Made by a program: the position numbers and the translations under genes
NCBI GenBank assembly: GCA_050084985.1
Contig: JBITNC010000001.1
Span: 81,592,001 to 81,656,000, forward strand
DNA: 64,000 nucleotides
Direction of reading: 5' to 3'
From: Nageia nagi
Taxonomy: Eukaryota > Pinophyta
The notes under the pieces: model-generated
The model's input: the letters and a program-made list of their open reading frames with translations, nothing else
What the model was told of the DNA's origin: nothing
Databases searched by the model: none
Part shown: positions 25,561 through 36,763 of the stretch, one piece after another
Layout: each line of letters begins with the position of its first letter
Position numbering within the stretch: the first letter of the stretch is position 1

Positions 25561-26729
25561 CATATGGTATACTTAGATTATGTCATACCATATCATACAC
25601 TTGGGTCATTTTATATCATATGGTACAGTTGTATCAGTTCAAATCATATAGTGTAATTAGATCAATTCATATCATATGTTGGTGCATTTGGATCATTTTA
25701 TATCATATGGAGCATTTGGCCATGAACATGTTTAGCTAGATTTTATGTGCATGTAGCTTACCTCCTAAGCTAATACCATATTAATCTTCCATTTTAAGGT
25801 TGTGGGTATCATAGATTATTAGTCATATCCCATTAGATAAATTTATTGTATCAATCCATCACATCATTAGAAGGGATATGCATATCACAATTGTACTTAG
25901 GCATCATACTCTTTCATTTTTATGCTCTTGATTGGGGTATTGGAGGCCTACATCCTCTCAAGATAGTTTTAAACTTCTTGGATGTCTTTGGTGCTCAAGG
26001 GTCCTTGGAAGAGGACTCCCATACATGTTTATTACATATGATCTTTGAAGAGTATTCTTCTACATGTTTGTAGGTCTCAATAGAAGGACATGAACATAGT
26101 TATCCAAGAATCAAATCTTCATCATATTATCATCTCAAGCTTAAGGTAGATTATTAAAGCAATCATAATTAAGGTATCTTTGGGGTACTCTAGAGCATAT
26201 TAAAGTGTGTAATTACTTGATAATGATTTGGTGTTCATATAAGTTTATTGTTGATCTTAATAATTTGATATATTTTTAATTGTGTTATGTACTGTAAATT
26301 TGCATATGAATAGTAAATGATCAAATCCATTGGGCCATATTTTGGGAGCCCATGTCCAACACTATAATTGGTCTCATTATGATTAAGCTTAGGTGCCTTG
26401 GGTAACAAAGGATGATATTACCTTGAATCATTCTTTCATTTGGAAGAATGCTTCTAGGCTACATCCCTTATTTCTAAATAAATTATTAGGTGATGGTTTT
26501 AAACCACCCCTAAAATGTGGTGATTTATACTTTCCTTCATTAGAGGTTTAAACCCATCTCAAAATATCCCTAGGTAGTGGTTTAATGTTCCATATGGTAG
26601 TGCTTACAACCTACCTCCATAGAGGATCAACTTTTGGTGATGCCTGCATATAGGTTGGTCGAATAATCATTGGTAAAGGCCTTAGGTGGTGGTTTATAAA
26701 TGCCCCCAATGGCCCATTTTAGTCTAGTG
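25560..26729 (+). mobile_element. right end of CACTA element A
   Basis: Ends GGCCCATTTTAGTCTAGTG at 26729, the inverted complement of CACTAGACTAAAATGGGCC. This is the terminal type seen on elements B and C. The last 250 bp are full of TAGGTGGTGGTTT-like motifs in both orientations, typical CACTA subterminal repeats. From 25560 inwards it carries a TCATATCATATGG-rich array, then text such as CATTTGGAAGAATGCTTC (about 26440) that is also found in element C near 43060. The left end was not found; LINE sequence meets the tandem array at 23946. Confidence 0.7.
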
Positions 26730-27286
26730 AGTATGTAAATAAGAAATTATGGTTAAATAAATTAGTATTCACTAGACCAAGAAAGGCCTTTGGTGGTGGC
26801 TCAAAAACCTACTAAACAATTTTAGTGATGGTATCACAAACACCATCATTGAGGGTGTTGTTAAAAGTCCCAACACTACAATGGTGGTTCAAACCCACTA
26901 GTGTAAAGTTGAATTTGTTTCCACCTAAGCTCTCTTAAACCATCATATAGGTATTTAATGTGATGATGTGTACCTACCACCTTATACTTTAAGGGGTAGA
27001 TAGTACCGACCACCTTAGAATTTAAGGGGTCGGGTTATGCTTGTTGCCAAATCATTATTATTTTAAAAAATAAGCATAGTCTTGAAGCATTCTTCCATAT
27101 TGTGTGCTTCAGAAAGAAAATGTAGGAAAAAGAGGAATTAGGTCATGCAAAAAAGGTAAAACCTAGAAAAAAGTGATATGCCTAAGAATAACCATGATAT
27201 TATTAATTGCATGTATTATCTTACTTCATATCTTCTTGTATTACCTCTACAAAATGACTATTCTATCCTTTACCCCTAACCCAACA

Positions 27287-28606
27287 AAATGTGAAAGAAC
27301 ACACAAGGCCCAAGAATTTTTTAACAAGATGCATGATGAAGATATAATTTCATATAATGCAATGATATTTAGGATATGTACAAAATGAATTTTCTAAAAA
27401 GGCTCTAAATACTTTTAAGCAGATGCAATTTTTAGATGTAAAGCCAAACTTTATGACCTTTACCAGCATTCTTCCAGCATGTGGTACTATGGGAGCCCTA
27501 GAAGAAGGTATGGAAATCCATCAAAGTCTAGTTAAAAAGGTATTGCATCAAATTTTGTGGTTGTAAATACCCTAATAGGCATGTATGAAAAATATGGAAG
27601 AATACACAAGGCCCAATAATTATTTAACAATATGCATGATGTATACATAGTTTCATGAAATGCAATGATATTGAGGATATATACAAAATGGATTTTTTTA
27701 AAAGGCTATAAAGAATTTTAAGCAAATGGAATTTTTATATGTAAAGCTAAAATCTATAACATTTTATAGGATTCTTCCAGCATGTGCCACCATGGGAGCT
27801 CTAGAATAAGGTATGGACATCCGTTAAAGAGTAGTTGAAAATGGTTCTATATCAAATGTTGTGGTTGTGAATTCCCTCATAGGAATGTATGAAAAATATA
27901 AAATAATAAACAAGACTCAAGAATTATTTAACAAGATGTATGATGTAGATGAAGTTTCATGGAATGCAATCATCTTGAGGATATGCATAAAATTGGCTTT
28001 CTTAAAACACTTTAGAGACTTTCAAGAAGATGCAATTGTTAGATGTAAAGTAAAACTTTGTAACCTTTTTCAACATTCTTATAATATGTGCCACCATGGG
28101 AGCTCTAGAAGAAGGTATGGACATCCATAAAAGAGTAGTTGAAAATGGTTTTGCATCAAATGTTGTGGTTTTGAATGCCTTGATAGGCATGTGTACAAAA
28201 TATGGAAGAATACACAAGACATGAGAATTGTTTAACAAGATGCATGATGTAAACACAAAATTTCATGTAATGCAATGATCTTTAGGATATGAATAAAATG
28301 GGTTTTCACAAAAGGATCTAGATACTTTTAAGCAGATGCAATTATCATATGTAAAGAGAATCTATGTAACCTTTGTAAGTATTATTCTAGCATGTGCCAC
28401 CATGGGAGCTCTAGAATAAGGTATTGACATCTATCAAAGAATAGTTGAAAATGGCTCTACATCAAATGTTATGATTATGAATGCCTTTATAGGCATGTAT
28501 GCAAAATGTGGAAGAATACACAAGGCTCAAGAATTATTTAACAAGATCCATACTACAAACACAGTTCCATGGAATGCAATGATCTTGAGTATAAGAATAA
28601 AATGGG
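27287..28606 (+). pseudogene. PPR triplet array, left part
   Basis: Four and a third tandem units of about 303 bp (starts near 27287, 27590, 27892, 28194, 28503). Each encodes one P-L-S triplet of a plant PLS-class PPR protein: RTHKAQEFFNKMHDEDIISY-NAMI, then TFKQMQFLDVKPNFMTF, then ILPACGTMGALEEGMEIHQ and VVNSLIGMYEKY. Units are very similar to one another. Such proteins are organellar RNA-binding factors, often for RNA editing. Stops and frameshifts occur in most units, so this is a relic. It breaks off at AATGGG (28606), where CACTA element C is inserted, and resumes at 43400. Confidence 0.85.
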
Positions 28607-29083
28607 CACTAAACTAAAAAAGGGATTTGGGGAAAAACATTTTGAGGTGATTTTATTACAATGATTTTAATTACCTCAATTTTTTGATTAAGTGGTGGTT
28701 ATGTTGGGATGATTTTTACCCACCCCCAAAAATATTTTTGGGGTGATGAAAAACCACCCCTTAGTGAAAATGATAAAAAAAGGCATGCATGGGGAGTTGG
28801 GGTACATTTCTTTTTTTTTTCAAACACAAGGGTTGGAAGAGAGAGGGCATTTAGTTTATCATTGAGATGAGAGAGGATATAGGATACCAAATGAGAGTCA
28901 AGGTGGAGGGGTTGGAGAGAGGGGGTATTTTGTGCATTAGCAAGATGAGAGAGGAGAGGGTAGAATGGTGAAGGGCACTAAAGTACTTTAACATGTACCA
29001 ACATTATTGATTTTAATGACATTTAAATATTTTGGCATGAGGTTTAATGATGGTTGGAGGTACTTCCAATGATTTAAGGCACC

Positions 29084-29088
29084 CATCC
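29084..29088 (+). repeat. target site duplication of the Copia element (left)
   Basis: CATCC immediately left of the 5' LTR, repeated at 37195-37199 immediately right of the 3' LTR. A 5-bp duplication is the normal product of Copia integrase. Confidence 0.9.
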
Positions 29089-29508
29089 TATTAGAATTTG
29101 TAATGAAATATTGTGAATATCTAAACTCCTTGTAAATTCAATTAATCACTTAAATGATATTTAGATACCTTAAGGGATTAATTGAATTCTTTATTATGTA
29201 AACCTAACCTTACCCTTGGGTTAAAGGGAGGTTAGAGAGGTGCTCTCATGCTATAAATAGAGGGCCTCTCCTCTTGTAATAGCACTAAGTTTTTGGAGTA
29301 AGATTACTCTACTAGTTTGTGTAGGAGAGAAAGGAATTGTTGTAAGAGGGTGCATAGTTTGAGAATTGAGATCTAGTTGTGGATGTACTCCCAAGGAGGG
29401 AGGAACCACATTATATTTGTGTTATCTTGTGTGAATGGTGTAGATGTTGAATGATTGAGTTTTCTATAGTCTTGGACCTTGAGGATTAGAGTAGATCTAA
29501 TTCCTTCA
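29089..29508 (+). repeat. Copia 5' LTR
   Basis: A 420-bp LTR starting TATTAGAATTTGTAATG (the canonical TG is mutated to TA) and ending TTCCTTCA. It is about 97% identical by eye to the 431-bp 3' LTR, with roughly a dozen substitutions and one 11-bp indel. The TATA box TATAAATA is at 29252-29259. The low divergence suggests a fairly recent insertion compared with the decayed sequence around it. Confidence 0.9.
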
Positions 29509-29510
29509 AT

Positions 29511-29525
29511 TGGTACCAAAGCTTG
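29511..29525 (+). other. Copia primer-binding site
   Basis: TGGTACCAAAGCTTG starts two bases after the 5' LTR and resembles TGGTATCAGAGC-type sites complementary to the initiator methionine tRNA 3' end, the usual Copia primer. Two or three changes from the common form are present. Confidence 0.75.
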
Positions 29526-29803
29526 GTGTGAAAGCTCTTCTTCTTGGTGTGAAAGCTTTTCTTTTTGGTGTGGAAGCTACATCTTGGTGATCCTTCTTCA
29601 TTCCTCATCTTACACTCCATTGTTGAGGTAAAATCAAGAGAAGGTATATTTTTTTTCTTATTATTATTTTTTTATTGTGATACTAACATAATTCTTTGAA
29701 GATGTGTTAGTATGCTTAAAATGATGCAATTGATTACTAACCCTTTTTTAAGTTGCAATTTTTTATTGATTAGCTTATGGCTATTTTATAAAAATTAGGG
29801 TTA

Positions 29804-29804
<1 letters not shown>

Positions 29805-29889
<85 letters not shown>
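29805..29889. repeat. (TA)n microsatellite, about 42 units
   Basis: An uninterrupted TA dinucleotide tract in the Copia leader. Shorter impure TA tracts follow near 30096-30130. Such tracts are length-unstable and prone to assembly error. Confidence 0.95.
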
Positions 29890-29892
<3 letters not shown>

Positions 29893-30626
29893 TTTCTTTG
29901 TGTTTCAAATAAGTTCTTCTCTTTGGGAAATAAAAATTGGTGTATTTTTTACATATTATAGAGTGTTCTTTTCTAAACTACTACTCTAGTTCCTATTTTA
30001 ATCCTAAAATATTTACAATATATTCTAAAATATATGTATTTATAAAAAAAGGGTTTATGGGAGTTCTTTTTGTCATAAAATTTATGATTTTTGCATATAT
30101 ATATATATATTTTTAAAATATATATATATATTTATCAGTATTTTTTTGTATATATATAAAAAAAATTATATAAAATAAATGGAGGAATCCCAAATTTAAA
30201 TCCAAGTCGCTATTGCTATAAAATAGTTATGTGTAATAGTCGTCTTGATTGTTGTTACTTTAGGCAAATATTCATATCTATAACAGACTGGCATAGTTGT
30301 GCCTATATATTTAGTATATAGTTAAAGCAGTGCAGAGACAGCTGAATCTGATAATTACAATCTACTACAACACTCTCTCGTTTTGTTTTTTTTTGGGCTC
30401 AGCCCCCCTTAAAAAGTGACCCGACTTGATAGGAATGAGCCTAATTATTCTGGATTTTGATGGCGGCCTTGCTTGATAAAGGATGGGAGTATCTAATTAC
30501 AAATTTCATAGATTTTCAACTAGCTTCCATAGGCAGCTTCCTTCTTTACGAAGGCATTTTTTTCTTGTTTGGGCTTCCTTTCATAGCACTTGAGAGATTC
30601 AGTATTCTGGACCAGTACAAAATCCA

Positions 30627-30986
30627 GTAGCAGAGAAAATATTAAAACATTATCCCTTATGCTCACTTTTAAGATGTCATCCATCTCCAACACCAGAAAT
30701 ACTTGAACCTATCCTATGTACAATAGCATCTGTTGGAGTTAAGCTTGATATTTCATCTTCAAAAGCATTAGCTAATTCTCTTGATCTTGCTATGGGCGAT
30801 GATCCATACTTCAACAAGCTTGTTCAGATTCTTACAACAAGATGCATGACCCAGGCAGTTTATTTTTATAGCAGAGATCTTACACCTCTTGAGTTTCATC
30901 ATTATGGTCTTGCAGCCCCACTATATACCCATTTCACATCTCCCATATGGCAATATGCAGCAAGTTCCTACCTCAAAGCAACATGA
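30627..30986 (+). pseudogene. captured fragment of DIS3/RRP44 exosome nuclease gene
   Basis: An uninterrupted 119-codon frame in the Copia leader encodes VAEKILKHYPLCSLLRCHPS, then SSSKALANSLDLAMGDDPYF, NKLVQILTTRCMTQAVYF, and FHHYGLAAPLYTHFTSPI. These are the diagnostic C-terminal RNB-domain motifs of DIS3/RRP44, the 3'-5' exoribonuclease of the RNA exosome. After SPI the family has RRYAD, where this copy has WQYA. CGG to TGG and CGA to CAA would both fit decay of methylated CpG. Similarity ends soon after, near 30962. The frame runs without an intron, suggesting capture from an mRNA. It lacks the catalytic aspartates further upstream, so no nuclease activity is expected. Confidence 0.85.
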
Positions 30987-32240
30987 GTGGCAGCCAAACA
31001 TTGATTCTCCAACTCTCACCATCCCGCATCCGAATGGGTTACGCCTTTAATCTCCCTCTGCTCTGACACTTGGTCGCCTCTACTGCCTCCACACCCTCCA
31101 CTCGTGTTACTTGGCCTCCTTCCCTTCGTGGCCCTCTACCTACACCTCTCTTGTTTATGCATTTATTTATTTTTCTCTCACCTTTATTCCATGCTCCTGC
31201 ATAAGCAACGTATTCTCCTTCTTGGTAAGGGAAGGGTAGCCATCACTATTTTACCTAAAAGCATTTATTTTTTTTGACTTGGAGTGCTTGAGGTAAAAGT
31301 AGCATTAAATATGCATGTAGTAGGGGTATGGGTCTTATTTTTTTCCATTTAATTCTTGCATACTTGGAAAATAGTGAATATTTTTTAGCTTATTTCTACA
31401 ATAATGGTAAAAATACTATTTTTTTAAAAGGCAAACTTTGCTTACTTTTAAAAATATATATATATATATGCTTAGAATATTTTTAATGTTTTACTCATTG
31501 TTGAGTTTTAATTTACTAAGGTGCACATGCAATTTCTAGATTGTCAATCTCTTAACATTTGTTTTTAAAAAGCATCTTATTTAAAATTCTTTTAAGTAAA
31601 ACAATAGGAAGCGGAATTTTTTATTATTTTTTCCTTAAAACCTTTTTTTTACAAAGGTAACTTATGAAAATGCATACTTAAAAGACAATTTTTTTTAGCA
31701 TACAAGTTTTAGGGATAAAACTTTAAGTAAAAAAAAGGGGGAATTTGTATATTTTTTTTACTTAAAACTTTATCTAGATCTTGCATGCTAAATTTGTAAT
31801 GCATGCCTCTTAATCTTGTGTAGGAATAAAGCATGCTTAGTACTTAAAATTTTTAAGTTAAATAATGCATTTTTAATAAGATAAATGATGCATGTTTATT
31901 ACTTAATTTTTAAGTTATGGAATAATGCATGTTTATTACTTAATTTTTAAGTTATGGAATAATGCATGTTTAATTTTTTAAGTTATGGATTAATGCTAAG
32001 TAGGACTTAGCCTTTTTAAATTCATAAAGTGTTGAATGAATTTATGAACTTGAGCAAGTATGCAAAATGTAAAAATGTCCTTTAGGGGTTAGTACAAAAC
32101 CTATTGGACTCTTATATTTCAATTTCTTATGGATGATGTATTTTTTTTTAATACTTTACTTTATATTTTTGCATAATTGCTTTATACTTGCAAAATGCAA
32201 AATATTGAAAGTAACCCCTAAAATGAACACATCTGCACGT
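30987..32240. other. Copia leader: GC-rich patch and AT-rich repeats
   Basis: Positions 31000-31150 are clearly GC-richer than the surroundings (CCTCCACACCCTCCACTCG and similar) and may be another captured host segment, but no protein is recognised. 31885-31995 holds three to four tandem copies of a roughly 38-bp unit containing AAGTTATGGAATAATGCATG. The rest is AT-rich. Confidence 0.45.
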
Positions 32241-32781
32241 ACTTTTCCACAACATGACTTGTTTGGGGAGCCACGAGGTGAGGACAAGGCAGACTGGAGC
32301 CTTTTTAGTCTGAAGAACCAAGTGGTGGTAAATTCATCTTAATTGCCCCTAAGACATCTGTTGGATTGGACATAACTCTATTAGGTGGATAGGCATGTGT
32401 GTAGTGATACCACATGTCTGCACGTCCATTCAGGGATTATCCTAATAACCTAGGAGGAAAACTTGAAACCCTTAAACAAGATAATTAAAATGGCTAGTCC
32501 AAGATATGTCAGATCCTTGGAAAATAGTTGGTACTTCTCCTTGAGAGAGTATATTATTGACCAAGGTGAAATGGTTAAGGACTGGTAGTACTTAGGCTCC
32601 ACCTTGCGGGCATCCAGGTGAAGGCCTAATTCTATACAAGAAAATAACCTCAACTTTATCCTTCTACGAATCTTGGTTTATAAGTTTGCACATGTGGGAC
32701 ATGTTTACTTATCAATGTTGATTTGTATAGATGGTAAATTGTAGAAATTTATTCATTCTTCTTATTTACTTTTGTGTAGCA

Positions 32782-33351
32782 ATGGTTGAAACCTTCATAC
32801 CCAAGCATATACTCGACGGTTCCAACTTCGACATATGGGAACCTCGTATGAAAGTTGAAAAAGGCAAGGGAAATGCAAATGTGAAAAATTTCAATCATAA
32901 AAAGAAGAACAAGCATGATGCTACTGTTACCTACTACTCAGTGACTCAAACTATTTCAAATGATTGGATTGTTGATTCAGGATGCACTAATCACATGTGT
33001 TATGAAAAGGATAAGTTTGAAAACTTTCATAAGTACAAGAAGGATGCAGTTGTGATAGGTGATAATACAGTCCTTGATGTTCAAGGAATAGGGAGTGTGA
33101 AGATTCATGGAAAGGTTCTTGATGATGTCTTTTATGTGCCTAAACTAAGGATGAATCTTATCTCCGTAATTCAGATTACAAGGAAAGGATACTCATTTGA
33201 GTTTAACTCACACTCTTGGTATGTTAAGAAAGGACTTGCCACCTTGATGAAAGGATCAGTAAAGGATGACCTTTATATTATGGATCAAGTTCCTTCAAAG
33301 ATGTGTCTTGCTGCAAATGTTTATTCAAAGGGTAATCTTTGGCATCAATGA
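32782..33351 (+). pseudogene. Copia gag-protease remnant with gag deletion
   Basis: Starts MVETFIPKHILDGSNFDIWE, the N-terminus of Copia Gag. After about 28 residues it jumps to VEKGKGNANVKNF and then to the protease region with DWIVDSGCTNHM, the Copia PR active-site segment (DSG). Nearly all of Gag, including the CCHC zinc knuckle, is missing, and the join keeps the frame open. The frame runs through the GAG-pre-integrase segment (DLYIMDQVPSK, GNLWHQ) and stops at 33351. Without capsid and zinc knuckle the product could not package RNA. Confidence 0.8.
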
Positions 33352-34245
33352 TTAGGGCACCTTAACCACAAGAGTATTCAAGATATGAAAAATCAAGAAC
33401 TTGTGGAAGGTTTACCTAATATTTCACCCATAATTAGTCTCTATGAAAGGTGCATTATAGGAAAGATGAATAGGCAAAAGTTTGAAAAAGATAAGACAAC
33501 TTGGGCTACTCGTCCTCTTCAGCTTGTGCATTCAGATTTGATGGGTCCATTTTAGACTAAGTCTCTAGGGGGAGCTTCTTATGTTTTGACCTTCATTGAT
33601 GACTTCAGCAGGATGACATTTGGTTATCTACTTGAGCACAAGGATTAAACTTTTGACAGGTTTAAAGACTTCAAGGCTCTTGTTGAAAATCAAACTAATT
33701 TTAAGATCAAGATGTTGAGATCTGATAATGGGGGTGAGTATAATAGCAATGAGTTTAATGACTATTATGTTAAACATGGGATCAAGTAGCAATTCACAAT
33801 CCCTTACACCCCTCAATAAAATGGAGTTGCTGAAAGGAAGAATCGAACCATTATGGAAATGGCAAGGTGCATGTTGGGTAACCTTCCTAATTTCTTATGG
33901 GGTGAAGCTATTCACACCCTAAATAGGTGTCCTACTAAAGCAGTTGAAGGTAAAACTCTGTATGAAGCATGGATAGGAAAGAAACCTAACATCTCACACT
34001 TTAGGGTCTTCGGTTGTGATGCATTTTCCTTCATTACCTCAGAGAAAAGAAAGAAGTTGGATAAAAGATCAGAAAAATGCATCTTTGTGGGGTATGATAA
34101 TCAGCATAAAGGTTACAGGATCTACTCCTCATCCCATAAAATAGTCTTTATTTCTAGGGATGTCAAGTTCAATGAACTTCTTAAGGATACGACTTCTTAT
34201 GCTGAGGTGTCTGATTCAGATGATTCTTTGCCTGCACCTAACTAG
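33352..34245 (+). pseudogene. Copia integrase, interrupted by stops
   Basis: Continues the pol frame from the gag-protease part: LGHLNHKSIQDMKNQELVEG, the HSDLMGPF segment with the first catalytic Asp (about 33525-33550), RSDNGGEYNSNEF with the second (about 33720), and GVAERKNRTIMEMARCMLG with the catalytic Glu (about 33825). The conserved tail FGCDAFSFITSEKRKKLD and CIFVGYDNQHKGYRIY follows. Several in-frame stops (near 33350, 33555, 33646, 33787, 33818) inactivate it. All three catalytic residues of the D,D-35-E triad are still visible. Confidence 0.85.
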
Positions 34246-34311
34246 TTGGATGATAATGTAGGGAAGTCACCATAAGAGAAAAATTCTCCAGCTCAAAGAA
34301 TTACAAGGAGT

Positions 34312-35903
34312 ATGACCTTGAATAAATCTTTATTTGCCAAAATTGATAATACGAATGAGCCATCAACCTTCAAAGAAGCTTCCAAGCAAGAGTGTTGGAT
34401 GGAAGCTATGAAAGTTGAGTATGAGGTGCTCATGAAAAATGAAACTTGGGATTTGGTTCCTTATCCCAATGAGAAAAATGTGATTGGAAATAAATGGATA
34501 TACAAGGTCAAGTACAATTTTGATGGAGAAATTGAAAAATACAAAGCAAGGTTAGTGGCCAAAGGATTCGCTCAGAAATATGGTATTGATTATGAGGAAA
34601 CCTTTGCTCTTGTGGCTAAGATGCCTACTGTCAGGATAATCCTTGCTCTTTCTGTAGCTCAAGTTTGGAAAGTTTTTCAACTTGATGTCAAGAGTGCATT
34701 TCTCAATGGTGACTTGGATGTAGAAATCTACATGAATCAACTAGAAGGATTTATTCCAAAAGGTAAAGAGTCTCTTGTGTGCAAGCTAAAGAAGTCTTTG
34801 TATGGACTTAAGCAAGCACCTAGAGCATGGTACAAGAAACTTTTAGGATTATTTGCAGATATTGGTTTTTCCAAGTGCTTCTCTGACTCAGATCTCTATG
34901 TACTCAATCAAGGAAAAGATGTGGTCTTAATTCTCCTTTATGTGGATGATCTTCTCATAATTGGTAATAGTATTGAAATCATCCAAGAGTGCATATCCAA
35001 ACTGAAGGCAACATTTGAAATGGCTGATCTAGGTCTATTACATTACTATCTTGGGATGCAAGTATACCAACATAAAGATTGTACTTATCTTAGTCAATCT
35101 AAGTATATATCAGACATCTTGCAAAAGTTTGGAATGGAGGAGTGTAGACATGCTACAATACCTATTTCTCTTAGAATCATTGTATCTTTGAGCTCAGATT
35201 CTCAGTTGGCTAATGCTACAGCTTATAGGCAATTGATCGGTAGTCTTCTGTATCTGACTATCTCTCAACCTGATATTGCCTTTGCAGTGAATCTGATGGC
35301 ATGATTCATGCAAAAACTATATGTTGAGCACCTCAATGCTGTTAAGCAAATCTTATGGTATGTGGTAAGGATAAAGGATCTTACTCTTAAGTATTCCAAA
35401 GTGCCCTCGATTATTCTCTCTAGGTTCTCAGATTCTAATTATGGGGAGATAGAGATGACAAAAAATCAACCTCTGCATATGTGTTCAGCATTGGTTCAGG
35501 TGCTATCTCTTGGGCTTCCAAGAAGCAACCTACTGTGACTCTTTCTACCATCGAAGTTGAATATCAATCCATGTCTATTACCACCCAGGAAGCTATTTGG
35601 CTGAGGCATCTTCTAAACGAAATTGGGTATGAGCAACATGGCCCATCTCTTATTTCTTTAGGTAATCAATCGACTATCTCTTTGACTAAGAATCCTGTGT
35701 TCCATCAGAGAACCAAACATGTGGAAATCCAAGCCCATTTTATCAGGGAGAAGGTTCTAGATGACATCGTACACTTGGAGTATTGTCCATCTACTGTAAA
35801 CTCTATTGATTTATTCACCAAGCCCCTTCCTGAAGCTCAGTTTAGCAAGCTTAGGGATTCTCTCGAGTTGGTGAAGTTGCCCTCAAGGAGGAGTGAAGTT
35901 TGA
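34312..35903 (+). pseudogene. Copia reverse transcriptase and RNase H
   Basis: A 330-codon open block (34312-35304) covers the RT: MKNETWDLVPYPNEKNVIGN, WIYKVKYNFDGEIEKYKARL, FQLDVKSAFLNGDLDVEIYM (motif A Asp present), KLKKSLYGLKQAPRAWYKKL, and LLYVDDLLIIGNS with the catalytic YVDD near 34940. After a stop at 35302-35304 a second block begins at 35308. A frameshift near 35480 moves to the last block with [40 protein letters not shown] and [12 protein letters not shown], the conserved RNase H end. RT motifs look undamaged, but the polyprotein is broken. Confidence 0.9.
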
Positions 35904-35971
35904 ACTTTTGTAATGATGATAACTTCACCTCTAAGAGGCCTTTTTTGTTGTTATATAGTGTTGATTATGTT

Positions 35972-36285
35972 ATACCTTCATGGTAAGTTTGCTCTACGTG
36001 AGAAACTTGTTGTACATTTTATACCTCTGTGGTAAGTTTTCTCTACATGAGAAACTTGTTCTACATTTTATATGTCTGTGGTAAGTTTGCTCTGCGTGAG
36101 AAACTTGTTGTACATTTTATACCTCCGTGGTAAGTTTGCTCTGCATGAGAAACTTGTTGTACAATTTTTTGAGCATATAATTGATATACCTCAGTGGTAA
36201 GTTCGCTCTGTGTGAGGAACTTCTTGTACATTTTATACCTCCATGGTAAGTTTGCTCTGCATGAGAAACTTATTGTATAATTTTT
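35972..36285 (+). repeat. six tandem copies of a roughly 48-bp unit in the Copia 3' region
   Basis: Unit GTGGTAAGTTTGCTCTGCAT plus GAGAAACTTGTTGTACATTT, repeated with small changes between pol and the 3' LTR. The fourth and fifth copies are separated by about 20 extra bases. Comparable arrays occur in other plant LTR elements; no function is apparent. Confidence 0.85.
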
Positions 36286-36755
36286 TATGCTCTATTAATA
36301 ATCAACACATGTCTATATACAACAGGTGACTATGAGTGATGGCTTGGCATCTCCGTGATGACTTATAGTGCACCATTGATCAGTTATTTATAAGATGGCA
36401 TTATTTGATTCTCTTATTTGAATATATGATGCATCTAACTAATTTTGTTCATGAGTTACTTGTAGCATGTAGGATCTTCTTCAGAAATGCAGGTTACTCA
36501 CCTTGTGTAAGCAAGCTCATGGAGACTCACATGTCAGCTTAAATTTGATCGACTACTATGTATAGTGAAACCAGTTGTGGTTAATGATTGTATTATAAAC
36601 CATTTTGTCAAATGGTAATGTAGTGAGTCTCAAACTAGTTCTCAAAAAGATTCTCAAATATGTAAATGTTCTCATCTCTGCTTGTATCTCTATGGAGGAG
36701 AACTCTCTCTTACTCTCTCTCTTCTCTCTTCTACGCTCTATCCCAATATTGCATT

Positions 36756-36763
36756 AAGGGGAG
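36756..36763 (+). other. Copia polypurine tract
   Basis: AAGGGGAG lies directly before the 3' LTR start TGTTAGAATTT and would prime plus-strand DNA synthesis. Confidence 0.8.

Noticed and set aside
28967-28985. A second GGGCACTAAA as an alternative CACTA terminus
   Set aside because: It is not followed by the family terminal text (AAAAAGGG) and is not at a PPR break point, unlike 28607.
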